The translations under genes were made by a program, and so were the position numbers. Below are positions 1 to 6,139 of a stretch of 6,160 nucleotides of DNA, in pieces (position 1 is the first letter of the stretch; each line of letters opens with the position of its first letter). The notes below the pieces were generated by a model. That model was not told where the DNA came from. It saw nothing but the letters and a program-made list of their open reading frames with translations, and searched no databases. Source of the stretch: Pseudomonadota bacterium (GTDB lineage: Bacteria > Pseudomonadota > Alphaproteobacteria > Ferrovibrionales > Ferrovibrionaceae); the NCBI GenBank assembly GCA_021793055.1, contig JAJYTL010000206.1, positions 1 to 6,160 of the forward strand, in the 5' to 3' direction.

Positions 1-108
1 CACCGACCTGTTGCTCGACTCCTGGCGGACAGCAGAGAGATTTTCGGCAGCGACTTGGCTAAGTCGCACTGCACTTCGCTGCGCATCGCGAATCTCAAGC
101 TGCTTCAC
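1..108 (-). CDS. Possible N-terminus of a downstream operon gene, cut by the window edge
   Basis: An open frame begins with GTG at 108 and stays open for 36 codons to the edge. The GTG shares bases with the TGA stop of the DUF6880 gene (GTGA), the usual form of translationally coupled genes; no clear Shine-Dalgarno precedes it. The visible residues start MKQLEIRDAQRSAVRLSQVA and continue in a charged, Gln/Glu/Arg-rich, apparently helical or coiled-coil style. I do not recognise the protein. The competing reading is a plus-strand frame, open from base 1 to a TAA at 166-168, which would be the C-terminal tail of an unknown gene; the two frames are codon-aligned shadows and the third-position GC does not separate them clearly. 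I favour the minus strand because of the GTGA junction and operon context. Confidence 0.4.
   Translation of the reverse strand, partial: MKQLEIRDAQRSAVRLSQVAAENLSAVRQESSNRSV
50..67. repeat. Short perfect inverted repeat (7-bp arms, 4-nt loop)
   Basis: GCGACTT, GGCT, AAGTCGC. It lies about 40 nt past the DUF6880 stop and could act as a weak hairpin in that mRNA. No T-run follows on the minus strand, so it is not a typical intrinsic terminator. If the minus-strand frame here is a gene, the repeat lies inside coding sequence and may be chance. Confidence 0.35.
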
Positions 109-1541
109 ATGATCAAACGCCAGAACGCATTCTTGCGGCCATGCTGGGTCTTAAGCCGGGCGGCGTAAGATTCATGCGGTTCGAAGGCGCCATAATCGGG
201 GATCGCTGCCGCGAGGCTTGCACACTCCAGGAAGTGCCGCGCGGCATGGCGGTAGCGGCTCGACCGGCTCTGCGTGAGGGTAAAATCGATCATCGCCCGC
301 AAGAGCAACGTCGCGGCGAGCGGATACTTCGCCGTCAGCGATTCCGCTGCCGGTGCCAGGAATTCATAATGATCTCCATCAAGTTCTCCGGCTCGCGCGG
401 TCACAACGCGCGCGGCTCTGTCCAGAGCCGGCCAGGAAACAAGAAACGCAAGTGCCCCAAGGATGCTCTCATGGCGTTCAGCGTGGTCGAGCGCGCGATC
501 TTCGGCCTCGACGTCCTCGAAATCAGGCAACCGCTTGAGGTAGGCCCGCAAATGCTTGCTGCTCAAGCTTTGCTCGAAGCATGACCAGCGGGCGACTTGC
601 GCATCCGCGCCACGGCCGAGCATTTCGAGGGCATCGATCCGCGTATCTTCCCAGTCGGGATCCGGCCAACTGCCGCGTCTTTGCTCGGCAGCCTCTATGG
701 CCATCAGTGCTTCCCCTGCCCGGTCCGCTGCAAGCAGCCGCCGGGCGATAGCCGTTGCGATCCTCGGGGCTTTTCTCATCTGTTCATCGCATTGGGCGAT
801 AAAAGCGTCGACGTCTCCTTGAGCGTCCGCGATCTTCTGCAAAGCGAGGCGTACGTTGGTCACGCGGCTACGGGCCCTGATCTCGTCCTCATAGAGCGGC
901 CCGCCCACACCCCAGCCGAGGACCTTGCGATTTTCCTGGGGTGGCGTCTCGACAGGCCGCCTCGATAACGCGATGAAGCTCGCCTTTAGATGATCAAGGC
1001 CTTTGCTTCCAAGAACGGGAGCCAGCGTTTCGATCAAATGGTCGTACTGGCCGTAGCCGTTTTCATTGAGCGCCGCAAAGATACGATCGGCCAAGACAAC
1101 GGGATCGGGCCTCGCCATCCCCGCGAGCGGGCCGAGATCGCGGCAGGCTGAGCGAAAGATGTCACCGATCACTCCGTTGCTGTCGTCACAACGCCCATGC
1201 ACTGCTTCGGCCAGGCCCAGGAATCGCCACATCAGTTCCAGCGCCCCTGATGCATCGGTCGTCGCCACCTGATCGACGATCGTCCGGCGCTGGAGGTCGA
1301 GATCGGCGGCAAGCTCGCGTACCTTGCGCCAATCTGCAAATGATTGGGCGCGACCGATTTGGATAAGCCGCTTTCTGACCTCCGCCGCTACGCTCTCCGG
1401 TGCTTTTTGAGCCGCAAGCTCCAGCCGCAGGCGCCGCTCTGTCAACGCATCTTTTTCGGCAACGTTCAGGAGCAGCTCAGCTAGGCGCCTTGCGCCCAGA
1501 GCTTCGAGATTTTCAGCGTTCAGCGTCTTCTTCGGGGCCAT
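105..1541 (-). CDS. DUF6880-type helical protein, function unknown
   Basis: A 478-residue protein from the ATG at 1541. I recognise the N-terminus (MAPKKTLNAENLEALGARRL) and the C-terminal block (YRHAARHFLECASLA about 430-444; HGRKNAFWRLI about 467-477) as those of a family common in Alphaproteobacteria and called DUF6880 (from memory). It has no signal peptide, membrane segment or catalytic motif. It is almost all amphipathic helix, with Ala/Leu-rich pairs resembling TPR/HEAT-like repeats, notably 262-315 and 395-445, which suggests a cytoplasmic scaffold or protein-binding role (inference). An ATG at 1544 is immediately upstream and a TTG at 1553 is also in frame; MAPKK matches the family start. 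There is no good Shine-Dalgarno, and the gene begins about 18 nt after the antitoxin stop, so it is probably read from the toxin-antitoxin promoter. Length appears full and no frameshift is seen. The family is likely; the function is unknown. Confidence 0.9.
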   Translation of the reverse strand: MAPKKTLNAENLEALGARRLAELLLNVAEKDALTERRLRLELAAQKAPESVAAEVRKRLIQIGRAQSFADWRKVRELAADLDLQRRTIVDQVATTDASGALELMWRFLGLAEAVHGRCDDSNGVIGDIFRSACRDLGPLAGMARPDPVVLADRIFAALNENGYGQYDHLIETLAPVLGSKGLDHLKASFIALSRRPVETPPQENRKVLGWGVGGPLYEDEIRARSRVTNVRLALQKIADAQGDVDAFIAQCDEQMRKAPRIATAIARRLLAADRAGEALMAIEAAEQRRGSWPDPDWEDTRIDALEMLGRGADAQVARWSCFEQSLSSKHLRAYLKRLPDFEDVEAEDRALDHAERHESILGALAFLVSWPALDRAARVVTARAGELDGDHYEFLAPAAESLTAKYPLAATLLLRAMIDFTLTQSRSSRYRHAARHFLECASLAAAIPDYGAFEPHESYAARLKTQHGRKNAFWRLIM

Positions 1542-1562
1542 CATGCTTAACAAAAGCGGGGC

Positions 1563-1880
1563 TTAGGCCACCGCTTGGAGGCCTTTCTTGGCGACCAGCG
1601 TCAGGAGCTTGAGCGAGGCCCCGCGTGGATGCTTCTCGCCGCGTTCCCACTGGCTCACCAGCCCAGTCGTGACGTTGAGATAACGCGCGAACACGGCCTG
1701 ACTTGCTTTCTCACGCAGCCGGATCTTGCGAATCTCCGCAGGCGTTAGTTCCTCTACCGGGGTCAGGCACATCTCATCGAACGCTTTCATGGTGCGCTTG
1801 CCCATGACGCCCGCTTCATGAAGGCCAAGCGCGGTCTCGTGTACAGACGCTAGCGCCCCGCTCTTATACCGCTTGCCCAT
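1563..1880 (-). CDS. XRE-family antitoxin, HigA/NadS-like
   Basis: A 105-residue DNA-binding protein expected to neutralise the toxin encoded just upstream and to repress their shared promoter. The first part (about 1-40, ASVHETALGLHEAGVMGKRT then MKAFDEMCLTPVEEL) is the characteristic N-terminal helix region of these antitoxins. A helix-turn-helix follows at about 48-85 (LTPAEIRKIR, then SQAVFARYLNVTTGLVSQWE and RGEKHPRG), where LVSQWERGEKHP is the hallmark recognition-helix segment. The start at 1880 is preferred over an in-frame upstream codon at 1907: it has GGAG about 10 nt upstream, gives the usual family N-terminus and leaves only a 17-nt overlap with the toxin. The toxin-first order is that of higBA-like systems. 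Nothing looks broken. Confidence 0.92.
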   Translation of the reverse strand: MGKRYKSGALASVHETALGLHEAGVMGKRTMKAFDEMCLTPVEELTPAEIRKIRLREKASQAVFARYLNVTTGLVSQWERGEKHPRGASLKLLTLVAKKGLQAVA

Positions 1881-2247
1881 GGTACACAATCTCCGTAATG
1901 GTCTCATTCTTAATTGCCGCCTGAAGTGCCTTATCGTCGTAACCCAACATAACCTCAGCGAGCTTCCGGAAGGCCTTCAGTTCATGTTGTCGAATGTTGT
2001 CGCGGTCGCTTTTGGCGAAGCCGTAGACGAAGAACGCCTTCTCGCCTCTCCGAAAGAGGATGATGCTACGAAAACCACCTGACCGTCCTTGGCCCTTCCG
2101 GGCAGTGCGCTGCTTAATGACACCGCCACCCAAATCAGCATCGGTCAACCCCTGCTTAGCTCGGCGAACGGCGTCGCACAGGTCGGCATCCTCAATACCC
2201 TCATGATCCGCGAAGCGCGCGAATGGCTTGGTCTTGAATAGGCGCAT
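1864..2247 (-). CDS. RelE/HigB-like type II toxin
   Basis: A 127-residue basic toxin of the RelE/ParE superfamily (HigB-2/COG4737-like group, by recognition). Family members are mostly ribosome-dependent mRNA endonucleases. Visible family features are the N-terminal strand and helix (MRLFKTKPFARFADHEGI), the basic core GGVIKQRTARKGQGRSGGFR (41-60) with candidate catalytic or RNA-contact residues K45, R47, R50 and R60, and the strand AFFVYGFAKSDRDNI (71-85). A helical C-terminus includes LAEVMLGYDD. The ATG at 2247 is chosen over a TTG at 2265 because MRLFKTK is the family start and GGAG and GCGGGA lie upstream. It is the first gene of its operon, about 26 nt below the predicted transcription start, and overlaps the antitoxin by 17 nt. 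Activity is inferred, not shown. Confidence 0.9.
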   Translation of the reverse strand: MRLFKTKPFARFADHEGIEDADLCDAVRRAKQGLTDADLGGGVIKQRTARKGQGRSGGFRSIILFRRGEKAFFVYGFAKSDRDNIRQHELKAFRKLAEVMLGYDDKALQAAIKNETITEIVYHGQAV

Positions 2248-2279
2248 TCGGTCCCGCCACTCCAATCATGATACCCAGA

Positions 2280-2308
2280 TATATAGCACTCGGTGCTATA
2301 GAAATCAA
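2280..2308 (-). promoter_or_regulatory. Promoter of the toxin-antitoxin operon
   Basis: Read on the minus strand: TTGATT (-35, 2308-2303), a 17-nt spacer, then TATATA (-10, 2285-2280). This is close to the sigma70 consensus with ideal spacing, and it places transcription start near 2273, about 26 nt before the toxin ATG. I found no equally good second promoter before the antitoxin or DUF6880, so this one probably serves the whole minus-strand unit. Confidence 0.7.
2282..2300. promoter_or_regulatory. Palindromic operator, likely bound by the antitoxin
   Basis: A perfect inverted repeat: TATAGCAC, TCG, GTGCTATA (8-bp arms, 3-nt centre). It covers most of the spacer and part of the -10 box of the toxin promoter, so a bound dimer would block RNA polymerase. 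This is the arrangement expected for autorepression by an HTH antitoxin or the toxin-antitoxin complex. Repression itself is inferred. Confidence 0.7.
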
Positions 2309-2417
2309 CCGTAGCAAAGGTAAAGACGCCGCCGTAGTTTCAGGAAGGGCCCACATGGCGGCACGGGTTGACGACAGCGCCCGGAGTTGGAGCGGCGACA
2401 CCGTATAGGAGGAATGG

Positions 2418-2804
2418 ATGAGCAACCGTGAATTCCATAAGATTTGGATGGAGCAGTGCGAGGCCGCTCAAGATATCAGAGTGCGCTATGGCTCGAAGGC
2501 GGCGTTCGATTATGTCGTCGCTGAAAAGCTGTTGATGTTCGCCGAGACGGCTGCCAGCCGGCCGGAGTTCGCGAGGGAGCTACCCCAGTTTGTCGCCCGC
2601 GTGAGAGGCTTGTTCACGCCCGAGGAGCTGAAGATCCATATCGCGCGGATCGAACACGAACGGATGGTGGGAGAGGCCCTTACGGCCGAAATCGGGGAGG
2701 AGGACGACCCATTCCGCGAAACTCCGGAGGCGGCAGCGGAGCGCGCTCAGCAGTTCTCCACCATCAGGGAATTGCTGACTGCGGCTCAGATCGGAACTTC
2801 GTGA
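2418..2804 (+). CDS. Conserved hypothetical protein coupled to RecD2
   Basis: A 128-residue protein starting at ATG 2418, with a consensus AGGAGG 5 nt upstream, one of the best ribosome binding sites in the window. I recall similar proteins upstream of RecD-like helicases in alphaproteobacterial accessory regions, but know no function. It looks cytoplasmic and mostly helical, with no signal peptide, membrane segment, metal-binding cluster or HTH. It has an aromatic/charged N-terminus (FHKIWMEQCEAA), a central helical block (ELPQFVARVRGLFTPEELKI) and an acidic stretch near the C-terminus (EIGEEDDPF). Its TGA stop overlaps the helicase GTG start (GTGA, 2801-2804), so expression is probably coupled and the two proteins may act together. 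A regulator or accessory subunit is a guess. Confidence 0.85.
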   Translation: MSNREFHKIWMEQCEAAQDIRVRYGSKAAFDYVVAEKLLMFAETAASRPEFARELPQFVARVRGLFTPEELKIHIARIEHERMVGEALTAEIGEEDDPFRETPEAAAERAQQFSTIRELLTAAQIGTS

Positions 2805-4996
2805 TAGCTGATCGGGATTCGCGCCCCGACTCCTCGAACCAGGAAGTCCTTGCCGGCCTTATCGAGCGCGTCACATTCCATAATACCGAGAACGGCTTCT
2901 GCGTTCTCCGCGTCAAGGCGCGCGGCCACCGAGACCTGATAACCGTTGTGGGGCACGCCGCGACCATCTCCGCCGGCGAATGGGTCACGGCAGTCGGCGA
3001 TTGGGTCAACGACCGCACCTACGGACAGCAGTTCAAGACCCGCTTCCTTCGCACCTCGGCGCCGACGACAACGGAAGGCATCGAGAAGTACCTTGGCTCC
3101 GGGATGATCCGCGGCATCGGTCCGGTCTACGCCAAAAAGCTGGTTAAAGCGTTTGGCGCCAAGGTGTTCGATGTGATCGAGGCCGAATTCGATCGTCTGC
3201 GCGAGGTGGCCGGCATCGGCCCGATTCGCGCCAAACGCATCGCCGAAGCCTGGAGCGAGCAGAAGATCGTACGCGAGATCATGGTCTTCCTGCACAGCCA
3301 CGGCGTCGGCACGGCCCGCGCGGTCCGTATCTTCAAGACCTATGGCGCCGATGCTGTCCAGGTCATGACCGACAACCCCTACCGTTTGGCGCGTGACATC
3401 CGGGGTATCGGCTTCAAGACCGCCGACGCGATCGCGATGAAGCTCGGCATCGAAAAGACGGCGATAATCCGCGTTCGGGCGGGGATTTCCTACGCGCTCG
3501 CCGAAGCAATGGACGAAGGCCATTGCGGCTTGCCGTCCGAAGAATTGATCCCGCTCGCCGCCACCCTTCTCGAGGTTCCCGCGGAACTGGTGCGGACCGC
3601 ACTTGATCTCGAGCTGGCCGAGGGCACAGTGGTTGCGGATGCCGTGGCCGATACAACTTGCATATTCCTCACTGGCCTATACCAGGCCGAGCGGGTCATC
3701 GCCGAGCGGATACGGTGCCTTGCCAATGGCGGTCTGCCGTGGCCCTCCATCGATCTGGAGAAGGCACTGCCCTGGATCGAGCAGAAGACCCGCTTGTCGT
3801 TGGCCGAAAGCCAGGCAGCCGCGATCCGGCAAGCGCTGCTCGCCAAAGTCTTCGTAATCAGCGGCGGTCCAGGCGTCGGCAAAACGACGATCATCAATTC
3901 GATCCTGACCATCCTGGCCGCCAAGGGTATGGGCCTTTCGCTCTGCGCCCCGACAGGGCGAGCCGCGAAGCGCATGACCGAGGCGACCGGCTTCGAGGCC
4001 AAAACCATTCACCGCCTGCTTGAAGTCGACCCCAAGACAGGCGGCTTTCGACGCGGCAGCGACAACCCGATCGACTGTGACCTCCTGGTCGTCGACGAGA
4101 CCTCCATGGTGGATGTCATGCTAATGCAGGCGCTCTTGCGGGCCGTGCCCGATCGCGCCGCACTATTGATCGTCGGCGATATCGACCAGCTTCCCTCCGT
4201 TGGGCCAGGTCAGGTCTTGGCGGATATCATCGCCTCCGGCACCGTCCCGGTCGCCCGGCTGACCGAGGTGTTCCGGCAGGCGGCAGAGAGCCGCATCATC
4301 ACCAACGCGCACCGCATCAACCGGGGCGCCATGCCCGAAATGACCAAGCCGGATGGCGAGAGCGACTTCTACTTCGTTCCGGCGGATGATCCGGAAACGG
4401 CCGTGGCGCGGATCATCGCATTGGTGACGATGCGCATACCTCAACGCTTCGGCCTCGATCCGGTGCGCGACATTCAGGTGCTTTGCCCGATGAACCGTGG
4501 CGGCATCGGGGCGCGCTCGCTGAACATCGAGCTGCAGGGGGCCCTAAACCCGGCGGGCGAGCGCAAGGTTGAGCGTTTTGGCTGGACCTTCGCCCCTGGC
4601 GACAAGGTCATGCAGATCGAAAACGACTATGAGAAGGAGGTCTACAACGGGGATATCGGCTACATAGACAATGTCGATGCCGATACCGGCGAGCTGACCG
4701 GCAGCTTCGACGGCCGCGTTGTTACGTACGGCTTCGGCGAACTCGACACGCTGGTGCCCGCCTATGCGGCAACGATCCACAAGAGCCAGGGGTCGGAGTA
4801 CCCGGCGGTGGTGATACCGATCCTGACCCAGCATTATGCCATGTTGCAGCGCAATTTGCTCTACACAGGCGTGACACGGGGCAAGCAGCTGGTCGTCCTG
4901 GTAGGTCAGAAGAAGGCTATCGCGATCGCCGTACGCAACGTCGTGGGCCGGCGACGCTGGTCGAAGCTGAAAGAATGGTTGGCAGGACGCGGGTGA
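2801..4996 (+). CDS. recD2: RecD2-like SF1 ATP-dependent DNA helicase
   Basis: A 731-residue helicase, the usual length for RecD2. Characterised RecD2 enzymes unwind DNA 5'-to-3' and act in repair or replication without RecB and RecC. The N-terminal domain spans about 15-90 (GLIERVTFHNTENGFCVLRV). Helix-hairpin-helix segments follow at about 98-120 (GMIRGIGPVYAKKLVKAFG) and 136-151 (VAGIGPIRAKRIAEAW), with a related IRGIGFKTADAIAMKLG repeat later. Helicase motifs are intact: Walker A GGPGVGKTT 355-363, Walker B DETSMVD 432-438, motif III GDIDQLPSVGPG 459-470, LTEVFRQA, HKSQG 660-664 and YTGVTRGK 688-695 with the arginine R693. The GTG at 2801 is chosen because the conserved N-terminal domain needs it and the next ATG (3106) would remove it. 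The local ribosome site is weak, consistent with coupling to the preceding gene. No defect is seen; the family is certain. Confidence 0.97.
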   Translation: MIADRDSRPDSSNQEVLAGLIERVTFHNTENGFCVLRVKARGHRDLITVVGHAATISAGEWVTAVGDWVNDRTYGQQFKTRFLRTSAPTTTEGIEKYLGSGMIRGIGPVYAKKLVKAFGAKVFDVIEAEFDRLREVAGIGPIRAKRIAEAWSEQKIVREIMVFLHSHGVGTARAVRIFKTYGADAVQVMTDNPYRLARDIRGIGFKTADAIAMKLGIEKTAIIRVRAGISYALAEAMDEGHCGLPSEELIPLAATLLEVPAELVRTALDLELAEGTVVADAVADTTCIFLTGLYQAERVIAERIRCLANGGLPWPSIDLEKALPWIEQKTRLSLAESQAAAIRQALLAKVFVISGGPGVGKTTIINSILTILAAKGMGLSLCAPTGRAAKRMTEATGFEAKTIHRLLEVDPKTGGFRRGSDNPIDCDLLVVDETSMVDVMLMQALLRAVPDRAALLIVGDIDQLPSVGPGQVLADIIASGTVPVARLTEVFRQAAESRIITNAHRINRGAMPEMTKPDGESDFYFVPADDPETAVARIIALVTMRIPQRFGLDPVRDIQVLCPMNRGGIGARSLNIELQGALNPAGERKVERFGWTFAPGDKVMQIENDYEKEVYNGDIGYIDNVDADTGELTGSFDGRVVTYGFGELDTLVPAYAATIHKSQGSEYPAVVIPILTQHYAMLQRNLLYTGVTRGKQLVVLVGQKKAIAIAVRNVVGRRRWSKLKEWLAGRG

Positions 4997-5016
4997 GGAA
5001 GCGGCCGCGGCTACCA

Positions 5017-5027
5017 GGCACAGTGCC
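5017..5027. repeat. Small palindrome after recD2
   Basis: GGCAC, A, GTGCC, about 20 nt past the helicase stop. Too short for a terminator and without a T-run. It may be chance. Confidence 0.2.
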
Positions 5028-5093
5028 CCATCAGAAAATATCTCGGTCGGGGTCGGATGAGCCGTGCCCACAGTGCACGCGTGATTAGATCAA

Positions 5094-5117
5094 TGGGGCG
5101 CCGTTCCAGGCGCCCCA
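5094..5117. terminator. Strong hairpin between convergent genes, likely terminator
   Basis: TGGGGCGCC, GTTCCA, GGCGCCCCA: a perfect 9-bp GC-rich stem with a 6-nt loop, 12 nt beyond the recombinase stop and about 100 nt beyond the helicase stop. The placement suits a terminator for the recombinase, and perhaps both directions. No strong T-run follows on either strand (TTGATCTAAT on the minus strand), so it may be a partial or Rho-assisted terminator, or an mRNA-stabilising end. Confidence 0.6.
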
Positions 5118-5129
5118 CCACACTCTTAC

Positions 5130-5765
5130 TCAGAGATCGATCTGCTCGGCGAGGTTCAGGGCATCGTCGACCTCGATGCCGAGATATCTTACCGTGCTCT
5201 CAATTTTGGAATGTCCAAGTAGAAGCTGGACGGCACGGAGATTTCCGGTTTTCCGGTAAATCTGCGCGGCCTTGGTCCGGCGCATGGAGTGCGTGCCGTA
5301 GGCGCCGCTATCCAAGCCGATACTTTGAACCCAGCGACGGACGACACGAGCATATTGCCGCGTGGACAGGTGGGGACTGTTTCGAAAGCGGTTCGGAAAC
5401 AGGTAGCTGCCGGACGGGGCACGCCTGATCGCCAGCCATGCCTCAAGCGCCTTCCGAGTTTGCTCCGTGATCTCGAATTGCACCGGCCGTCCGGTCTTCT
5501 TTTGAGTGATGGTCGTCCTTTCGCGGACGTGGCCGCCCAGGCAAATGTCTTCAGGTTTCAACGCGACGAGATCACAAGCGCGGAGCTTGCTGTCAATGGC
5601 CAGATTGAAGAGAGCGAGATCTCTCTTGGACCGACCAAGTTCAAGGCGCGCTCGAATGGCCCACACCTCTTTCGGCCGGAGGGGGCGTTTCTGGCCAATC
5701 ATACGCCCCTTATTCCAAGGCTGAAGGCGACCGGACTTATTCGCATCGAGTGATTCGTTGGGCAT
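5130..5765 (-). CDS. Small tyrosine-type site-specific recombinase (integrase)
   Basis: A 211-residue tyrosine recombinase, expected to cut and rejoin DNA at specific sites through a 3'-phosphotyrosine intermediate. The full catalytic set is visible: R62 (in SKLRACDLVALK), K90 (KKTGRPVQFE), H159 and R162 (THSMRR), H185 (LLGHSKIESTVRY) and nucleophile Y194 (RYLGIEVDDAL). The N-terminus (RLQPWNKGRMIGQKRPLRPK) is short, so this is essentially a stand-alone catalytic domain without the usual core-binding domain; that is normal for this group, common on proteobacterial plasmids and islands. The family more often reads LRGCDLV; here the Gly is Ala. The ATG at 5765 is chosen over an in-frame 5903 start because GGGAG lies 5-6 nt upstream and the extra 46 residues look non-coding. 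It converges with recD2. Target sites are unknown. Confidence 0.95.
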   Translation of the reverse strand: MPNESLDANKSGRLQPWNKGRMIGQKRPLRPKEVWAIRARLELGRSKRDLALFNLAIDSKLRACDLVALKPEDICLGGHVRERTTITQKKTGRPVQFEITEQTRKALEAWLAIRRAPSGSYLFPNRFRNSPHLSTRQYARVVRRWVQSIGLDSGAYGTHSMRRTKAAQIYRKTGNLRAVQLLLGHSKIESTVRYLGIEVDDALNLAEQIDL

Positions 5766-5802
5766 GGTCTTCTCCCGTGAGACCCGACCTCGCCCACCGC
5801 AG

Positions 5803-5821
5803 CGCCCACGCCGTGTGGGCG
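5803..5821. repeat. Inverted repeat upstream of the recombinase
   Basis: CGCCCAC, GCCGT, GTGGGCG: 7-bp perfect arms and a 5-nt loop, about 40 nt upstream of the recombinase start. A second direct copy of CGCCCAC begins at 5791. It could be a leader hairpin, a regulator-binding site or a recombinase arm site; the sequence does not decide. Confidence 0.4.
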
Positions 5822-5992
5822 ACTGTAGTTTATCCTTTCCTCGGCTATTGATGCCTGCTTTCCGATTCGGGGAGAACAGTGATGGCCTGGCAACTTTCAC
5901 CATAAGGGAGGTTCCTACCGTCGGTTCGCGAACGTCCGCTTGTCGCGCATCAAGACATTGCCAGCATCATCCCGTCAGCTGCGGTGAAGCAG

Positions 5993-6139
5993 TCAATCGG
6001 CCGTGTCACCAAGGGCGGGATTCTCCCTCTCGGCGCCGCCTCTTCCCTCGGCTGCGTCGAGGGGTAATTTTTTGTCATTGGGCGTTAGGCGGTAATATTC
6101 AGCAAGCTCTGCATCATCTTGCTGCTGGTAGCAACCACG
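5993..6139 (-). pseudogene. Possible gene remnant, start-less open frame
   Basis: A minus-strand frame of 48 codons, bounded by TAG at 6142-6140 and TGA at 5995-5993, with no ATG, GTG or TTG in the open part. The translation (QQQDDAELAEYYRLTPNDKK, then LPLDAAEGRGG and an acidic, Pro-containing tail) has a protein-like composition, resembling a degraded C-terminus. I do not recognise it. An overlapping frame with ATG ATG at about 6118 ends after ten residues, so a frameshifted relic is possible. The opposite plus-strand frame (5906-6067, also start-less) weakens the case; one or both may be chance. Confidence 0.22.
6045..6073 (+). terminator. Terminator-like hairpin with T-tract, plus strand
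   Basis: CCCTCG, loop GCTGCGT, CGAGGG, then GTAA and six T (6068-6073). A U-G pair can extend the stem by one. The form is that of an intrinsic terminator, with the T-tract 4 nt from the stem, but no plus-strand gene upstream is recognised. It could end an unrecognised small RNA or be the relic of a lost gene. Confidence 0.4.

Larger units (their letters stand above)
2248..2417. other. Divergent intergenic region
   Basis: This 170-nt gap separates the minus-strand toxin operon from the plus-strand small gene and helicase. It holds the toxin promoter and operator and, at its right end, the AGGAGG ribosome binding site (2407-2412) that fixes the start of the 128-residue gene at 2418. No convincing plus-strand promoter was found: TTGACG at 2368-2373 and TATAGG at 2404-2409 are about 30 nt apart, too far to pair. 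The operator could also affect the plus-strand genes, but this is only possible. Confidence 0.6.

Noticed and set aside
2268..2408. Plus-strand frame of 46 residues from ATG 2268 (internal ATG 2355 with an AGGAAGG-like site)
   Set aside because: It runs through the toxin promoter and operator, has no recognisable content, and its stop merges with the ribosome site of the next gene. A 17-residue leader peptide from 2355 cannot be fully excluded.
2368..2409. TTGACG and TATAGG as a promoter for the 128-residue gene
   Set aside because: The boxes are about 30 nt apart, far from the 16-18 nt needed, and TATAGG overlaps the ribosome site.
2201..2425. Minus-strand frame of 74 residues across the divergent intergenic region
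   Set aside because: It overlaps the toxin start and the promoter, has no ribosome site, and its composition looks like chance translation.
2786..3523. Long minus-strand frame of 245 residues opposite recD2
   Set aside because: It is the codon-aligned shadow of the conserved helicase N-terminal region; GC-rich coding DNA often gives such frames.
4544..5071. Minus-strand frame of 175 residues opposite the recD2 C-terminus
   Set aside because: Antisense to helicase motifs V and VI, with no family resemblance.
5094..5117. GC-rich hairpin as a CRISPR or transposon end
   Set aside because: Single copy, with no repeat-spacer periodicity, no target-site duplication and no transposase nearby.
5766..5903. 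N-terminal extension of the recombinase to 5903
   Set aside because: The 46 extra residues are low-complexity Arg/Gly-rich and include the inverted repeat. The ATG at 5765 has a proper ribosome site and gives the family N-terminus.
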